Shown here: piece after piece, positions 41,868 through 46,289 of the stretch | Position numbering within the stretch: position 1 is the first letter of the stretch | How the letters are laid out: each line of letters starts with the position of its first letter | Assembly: GCF_016652235.1 (NCBI RefSeq) | Contig: NZ_JAEPKU010000019.1 | Span: 1 to 46,289 of the forward strand | DNA length: 46,289 nt | Direction of reading: 5' to 3' | Source: Dysgonomonas sp. Marseille-P4677 | Lineage (GTDB): Bacteria > Bacteroidota > Bacteroidia > Bacteroidales > Dysgonomonadaceae | Position numbers and translations under genes: made by a program | Notes under the pieces: generated by a model | The model's input: only the letters and a program-made list of their open reading frames with translations | The model's database searches: none | What the model was told of the DNA's origin: nothing

Positions 41868-44800
41868 ATGACCCAATTACATTATGCCCTAAATAAAGAA
41901 AGTATACATCTTCTTGTAAAATCATTCTTGCTTTTACTGATCTGCTTTTCTATAGTGGAGACGACTCAAGCCTCATATAGTCTATATAGGGGCAACAACC
42001 TCGATTTGTCTAATAACGCGGTATTGTCTATGCATCAGGATATGGATGGATACATGTGGATAGGAACATATGACGGTTTGAATCTATATAACGGGAAGAG
42101 TACTTTCGTATATCGCTCCGAATTAAACAATGAATTTTCCCTTTGCAGCAACATAGTTCACAATATATCGCAGGCTGATAGAGATCATCTTTGGATATCT
42201 ACCTTCTTGGGCCTAAATAAGTTTTCTTTAAAGAGCAGAAAAGTAGTGGAGTCTTATCCGGAACTGCCCGAAGCAAGGTTGTTAGCTGCCGATGAAAGTG
42301 GAAACACGATGGTTATCTGTAAAAGAAATTATATTTCGTATTACATGCCTAAGATTAAGAACTTTATTGATATTCATTTACCAGGAGCAGATATGAATAA
42401 TGTGAAAGCATTCTTCACTGACGGCAAAAAAAACTTCTTTATAATTACGGCAGACGGAAGTATGAAAATAGTCAATGTCATTGAAGGAACAAAAGTATCT
42501 GATATCAGTCTGGGAAGTAAAGATCTTAACCTCCGCCACGGAAATATAATGAATGCCTTTTATGAAGATGGTGTTATATATTATATTACAGCCGACAGGG
42601 AATTGTATTTATATGACATTGCTAATTCCAAAAAGACTTATTTGTTAAACTTATCTGCTCTCATAGAGAAATACGGTGCCATATCTAAAGTAACATCTTT
42701 TAAAGATAACTTATTCATCGCATTTAGAGAAAGTGGACTGATGAGGCTTGATATGCAAAACAACGACAAGTCAGAACCTATAAATCTAGGAGTCAGAACT
42801 TTTTGTTTATTAAAAGATAAAAAACAAGATATACTGTGGATAGGAACAGATGGTCGTGGTGTACAGATGTATTATAAAAGGCATGATCTTTTTGGCAATA
42901 TAATGTTTGATGATTTACTGCCGGGCACTCAGAAGCCTATACGCTCTATTTATACCGATGAATTTAGTAATTTATGGGTAGGTACAAAAGGTGATGGTAT
43001 AATGCAAATTAAAAACTACAATCTGCTCAATAATAAAAAAATATCCCAATCCCAGTTTACTTCTTACACTACAAAAAACGGCCTATCCAGTAATCTCGTA
43101 TTCTGTTTCTTAAGAAGTAAATATCGCAATATTATTTGGATAGGAACCGAAGGTCCTGGCCTTTCTTACTATTCCTATAAAGACAATAAAGTCAAAACTC
43201 TATCAGGAAAAGCAGGTACTCAAATAGGACGTGTACACTCTATTTGTGAAATTAATGCCTCTACCTTGTGGATCGCTACAGCCGGTGATGGATTACTAGA
43301 GGTCATATTAGAAGACAACAAGTCCGAGTTTTCAATAAAATCAGTTGGGCAGTATATCTTAAAAAAAGGAGATAATGTTTGCAATGAATTTCATTCCATG
43401 TCTTATGATGGCAATTCGATTCTCTATGTAGGCAGTAGAGGTGGGTATGGTATAGCCAAATTTAATATTAAGGACAAACAATATGAATTTGTACAAATGG
43501 AAAATGCTGAAAATTCAGCTATTGGCGATGTTCTTTCCGTTTATAAAAGTAAAGATTCAACATATTACATCGGAGCTAGTTCAGGCTTGACCCGAATGAG
43601 ATTTTCAGATGATGGAAGTATTACTATGAAACAATTCGACCGGAGGAATGGGATGATCAATGATATGATACATGGAATATTAGAAGATTTGGACGGATGT
43701 ATATGGCTGAGTACTAACAAAGGATTGATAAAATATAATCCTCATAACGATTTTTTTCATAATTATTCATCTTCTGATCTGAAGGTTACTGAGTTTTCTG
43801 ATGATGCTTATCAAAAATGCCTGTATACCGGCAGACTTTTCTTTGGCGGCATAAATGGCCTGACATGGGTAGAGCCCAAGGAGAGTAATTTACAGATCGA
43901 TTATAAACCGGATTTATATTTTTTCGACTTAAATATATCGGGTGAAAGTCATACATTAAACGATTATTTAAACTCTAAAAACGGTTATCTGGAGTTACCG
44001 ACCAGTACCTCCATGTTTACCATTTCTTTTGTCGCTTTAGATTATATCAATGGAGAGAATTACGAATACTCGTATATATTAGACAATTACAACACTGAAT
44101 GGACTGATCTCCAGAAGATAAATAAAATAACTTTTACAAATCTTCCTTATGGAGACTATACCCTGAGAGTAAAGTATAAAAGTGATGTATTCGACTCTGA
44201 AGCAAAATACTATAGCCTACATATCAGAAGAATGCCTCCATGGTATCTTACAAGTTGGGCATATATGGGCTATGTCTCTTTATTTGTACTAGCCTGCATT
44301 CTCACAATAAATATAATTCGCAAAAGAATACTCAACAAACAAAAACAAATAGCCCGAAAAATAAAAGAAGAACAAAAAGACAAATTACTAGAAGCAAAAT
44401 TGAATTTCTTTACTAATGTTACACACGAGTTTTGTACTCCGCTTACAGTTATCAATGGAGTTAGTGATCATGTTGAGAGATTTGCCACAGCTGATAATAA
44501 CCTAAGAAAGTATACCAGCGTTTTGCGTGACAATGTGAATAGTCTGAATAATCTTATCCAAGAGATTCTTGATTTCAGGAAAATGGAAGAAACTAAGTTC
44601 GACCTTGGTAATATTGAAGAAGTTTCTGTATCTGACCTTGTAAATAAGCATTTAGGATGGTTTACACCCATCGCTGAACAGAAAAGGATTAAAGTTGATG
44701 TTTCTATCTCGGATGATTTGGTATGGAATGTTGATCTGGCCGGTTTTAATAGAGTTCTGGTTAATCTAATTTCTAACGCATTTAAATACACAGTGGAAGA

Positions 44801-45935
44801 CGGTTTAGTTAAAGTTTCATCATACATAAAAGACAATACATTAGAACTGAAAGTATATAATACAGGGAAAGGCATAGACGAATCCATGATACCATTCATA
44901 TTTGAACGCTACCATGTCCTTGACAATATGACTCCCGGAACATCTTTGATTTCATCTAGTCATGGTATAGGGCTATCTATTTGCCGTGATATAATAGAAG
45001 CTTTACAAGGAGAAATCAAGGTAAGTAGTGTGGTTGGAGAGTTTGCTGAATTCGTTGTGACGCTACCATATATTCCAGTGACAACAAATAATATTGTTTC
45101 CAGCGAAGATATTACTAATTCGTCTTCAAACACCTCCTCTATATTAGAGAACCTCAGCGCTAAGAAACAACCTGAAAGACCAACTATTCTAGTAGTAGAT
45201 GATAACAAAGATATAGTTTGGCTAATTTCTGATATGTTGTCTAAAGATTTTGACATAAAGGGGGCCTACAATGTTGAAGAAGCTCAGAAAATGATCGAAT
45301 CTCAGAGTCCCACTCTTATCATAACAGATATTATGATGCCTGATATTGACGGAATGGAATTTATAAATAGGCTAAAAGCTGATAAATTCACGAAACACAT
45401 TCCTCTAATTATAATATCAGCTAAAATAAGTGAGAAAGAACAGGCTGCCGGTTTTAACATTGGGGCAGATGCTTATCTGACTAAACCCTTCTCTGCAATA
45501 GTACTCAGTTCAGTTGTAAACAGACTGCTTGCCGTAAAAACAGAACTTAAAGATTATTATTATTCTCCTGAAAGTGCTTATGAATATTCTGATGGACAAT
45601 TGATCCATCAAGAAGACAAAGACTTTATGGACTCTGTGACTTTAATAATCACTGACAATATAGAATCGGAGAACCTCCGTCCCGAATTCATTGCTGATAA
45701 GTTAGGTATGAACACGCGTAATCTTTATCGGAAATTCAAAAAAATAACAAGCCTTTCTCCTAATGATTATATTAAAGACTATCGATTTATATATGCCGCA
45801 AAACTTCTTATAGCTACTAATCTCACTATTCAGGAAATAATATATAAAGTAGGCATCACCAATAAGTCATATTTCTACAGAGAATTCTTTAAAAAATACA
45901 ATATGACCCCTAAGGAATATCGGCAAAAAAAATAA
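41868..45935 (+). CDS. Hybrid two-component system sensor/regulator (HTCS)
   Basis: One 1355-residue protein combines sensor kinase and DNA-binding response regulator. The ATG at 41868 is chosen over a TTG five codons upstream. The order is a signal anchor (about 14-37); a periplasmic two-component propeller (about 45-715) with repeats such as WIGTYDGLN, WIGTDGRGV, WVGTKGDGI, WIGTEGPGL, WIATAGDGL and WLSTNKGLI; a Y_Y_Y domain (about 720-790); a membrane helix (about 797-820); HisKA with H853 in NVTHEFCTPLTVI; HATPase (about 950-1065, HGIGLSICRDIIEA); receiver (1104-1220, D1154 in ITDIMMPDIDG); and AraC-type HTH (about 1258-1355). HTCS proteins usually sense glycan breakdown products and control a nearby polysaccharide utilisation locus, which would lie outside this window. 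The H-box has FCTPL instead of the common FRTPL. Confidence 0.95.
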   Translation: MTQLHYALNKESIHLLVKSFLLLLICFSIVETTQASYSLYRGNNLDLSNNAVLSMHQDMDGYMWIGTYDGLNLYNGKSTFVYRSELNNEFSLCSNIVHNISQADRDHLWISTFLGLNKFSLKSRKVVESYPELPEARLLAADESGNTMVICKRNYISYYMPKIKNFIDIHLPGADMNNVKAFFTDGKKNFFIITADGSMKIVNVIEGTKVSDISLGSKDLNLRHGNIMNAFYEDGVIYYITADRELYLYDIANSKKTYLLNLSALIEKYGAISKVTSFKDNLFIAFRESGLMRLDMQNNDKSEPINLGVRTFCLLKDKKQDILWIGTDGRGVQMYYKRHDLFGNIMFDDLLPGTQKPIRSIYTDEFSNLWVGTKGDGIMQIKNYNLLNNKKISQSQFTSYTTKNGLSSNLVFCFLRSKYRNIIWIGTEGPGLSYYSYKDNKVKTLSGKAGTQIGRVHSICEINASTLWIATAGDGLLEVILEDNKSEFSIKSVGQYILKKGDNVCNEFHSMSYDGNSILYVGSRGGYGIAKFNIKDKQYEFVQMENAENSAIGDVLSVYKSKDSTYYIGASSGLTRMRFSDDGSITMKQFDRRNGMINDMIHGILEDLDGCIWLSTNKGLIKYNPHNDFFHNYSSSDLKVTEFSDDAYQKCLYTGRLFFGGINGLTWVEPKESNLQIDYKPDLYFFDLNISGESHTLNDYLNSKNGYLELPTSTSMFTISFVALDYINGENYEYSYILDNYNTEWTDLQKINKITFTNLPYGDYTLRVKYKSDVFDSEAKYYSLHIRRMPPWYLTSWAYMGYVSLFVLACILTINIIRKRILNKQKQIARKIKEEQKDKLLEAKLNFFTNVTHEFCTPLTVINGVSDHVERFATADNNLRKYTSVLRDNVNSLNNLIQEILDFRKMEETKFDLGNIEEVSVSDLVNKHLGWFTPIAEQKRIKVDVSISDDLVWNVDLAGFNRVLVNLISNAFKYTVEDGLVKVSSYIKDNTLELKVYNTGKGIDESMIPFIFERYHVLDNMTPGTSLISSSHGIGLSICRDIIEALQGEIKVSSVVGEFAEFVVTLPYIPVTTNNIVSSEDITNSSSNTSSILENLSAKKQPERPTILVVDDNKDIVWLISDMLSKDFDIKGAYNVEEAQKMIESQSPTLIITDIMMPDIDGMEFINRLKADKFTKHIPLIIISAKISEKEQAAGFNIGADAYLTKPFSAIVLSSVVNRLLAVKTELKDYYYSPESAYEYSDGQLIHQEDKDFMDSVTLIITDNIESENLRPEFIADKLGMNTRNLYRKFKKITSLSPNDYIKDYRFIYAAKLLIATNLTIQEIIYKVGITNKSYFYREFFKKYNMTPKEYRQKK

Positions 45936-45954
45936 GATTCTAGGTATATTCCCT

Positions 45955-46001
45955 AAAAAAAGTATCTTAATCAGCTTTTAATTGATTAAGATACTTTTTT
46001 T
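45955..46001 (+). terminator. Strong rho-independent terminator after the HTCS gene
   Basis: A 19-bp perfect stem (45955-45973 with 45983-46001, core AGTATCTTAATCA) and a 9-base loop end in a T-run. The A-run on the left side makes it able to work in both directions. It lies 20 bases after the HTCS stop. Confidence 0.92.

Positions 46002-46289
<288 letters not shown>

Overview
The window looks like a chromosomal segment of a low-GC anaerobic member of the Bacteroidales, most likely Dysgonomonas-like or a close relative (inference from gene content). The signs are Bacteroidetes-type -7 promoter boxes (TAnnTTTG) in front of several genes, a hybrid two-component system (HTCS) of the Bacteroides kind, a GH109-type Gfo/Idh lipoprotein, NrfHA ammonifying nitrite reductase, an acyl-CoA carboxylase of the succinate-propionate type, and lipoprotein signals typical of the phylum. 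No rRNA, tRNA, CRISPR array or intact mobile element was seen.

Layout. (1) 1-3.6 kb, minus strand: carboxyltransferase, biotin carboxylase and the start of a third gene, probably the biotin carrier, all downstream of a cobalamin riboswitch. (2) 4.0-5.2 kb: a gene graveyard with an integrase N-terminal stub, a 5'-truncated GNAT acetyltransferase and a methyltransferase that has lost its middle. (3) 5.2-11.7 kb: accessory genes on the minus strand (three VOC proteins, DUF2200, DUF4256, a TPR lipoprotein) and two unrecognised proteins; part of this block is clearly richer in GC. (4) 11.9-19.5 kb: nitrite/nitrosative module of nrfHA, the cytochrome c maturation pair ccsB-ccsA, two tandem Crp/Fnr-type regulators and a convergent hcp. 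(5) 19.6-32.7 kb: corrin-ring (B12) synthesis. A plus-strand operon with its own riboswitch (cbiK, cbiH-cbiC, cbiE-cbiT, cbiG-cbiF) converges on a minus-strand operon with another riboswitch (cbiL, btuF-btuC-btuD, cbiJ-cbiD); cbiA lies apart. (6) 32.8-34.9 kb: cupin, DUF438/hemerythrin/PAS and DUF1858-DUF2249 genes. (7) 35-41.5 kb: a PurF-like protein lacking the glutaminase cysteine, a GH109-type lipoprotein, rpiA-murF and cysK. (8) 41.9-45.9 kb: a large HTCS sensor, then a strong terminator and an (AG)n tract reaching the window end.

How the parts fit. Three riboswitches tie B12 level both to B12 synthesis/uptake and to the carboxylase that acts on the product side of B12-dependent methylmalonyl-CoA mutase. 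Independently, the 16-bp palindrome TGTAAYATWTRHTACA lies at nearly the same distance upstream of the -7 box of nrfHA, hcp and the cupin-DUF438-DUF2249 operon. This suggests one Crp/Fnr-type regulon, probably run by one of the two regulators encoded between ccsA and hcp, that joins nitrite reduction, hybrid cluster protein and an uncharacterised hemerythrin-containing three-gene operon. That operon is the best candidate here for an undescribed system.
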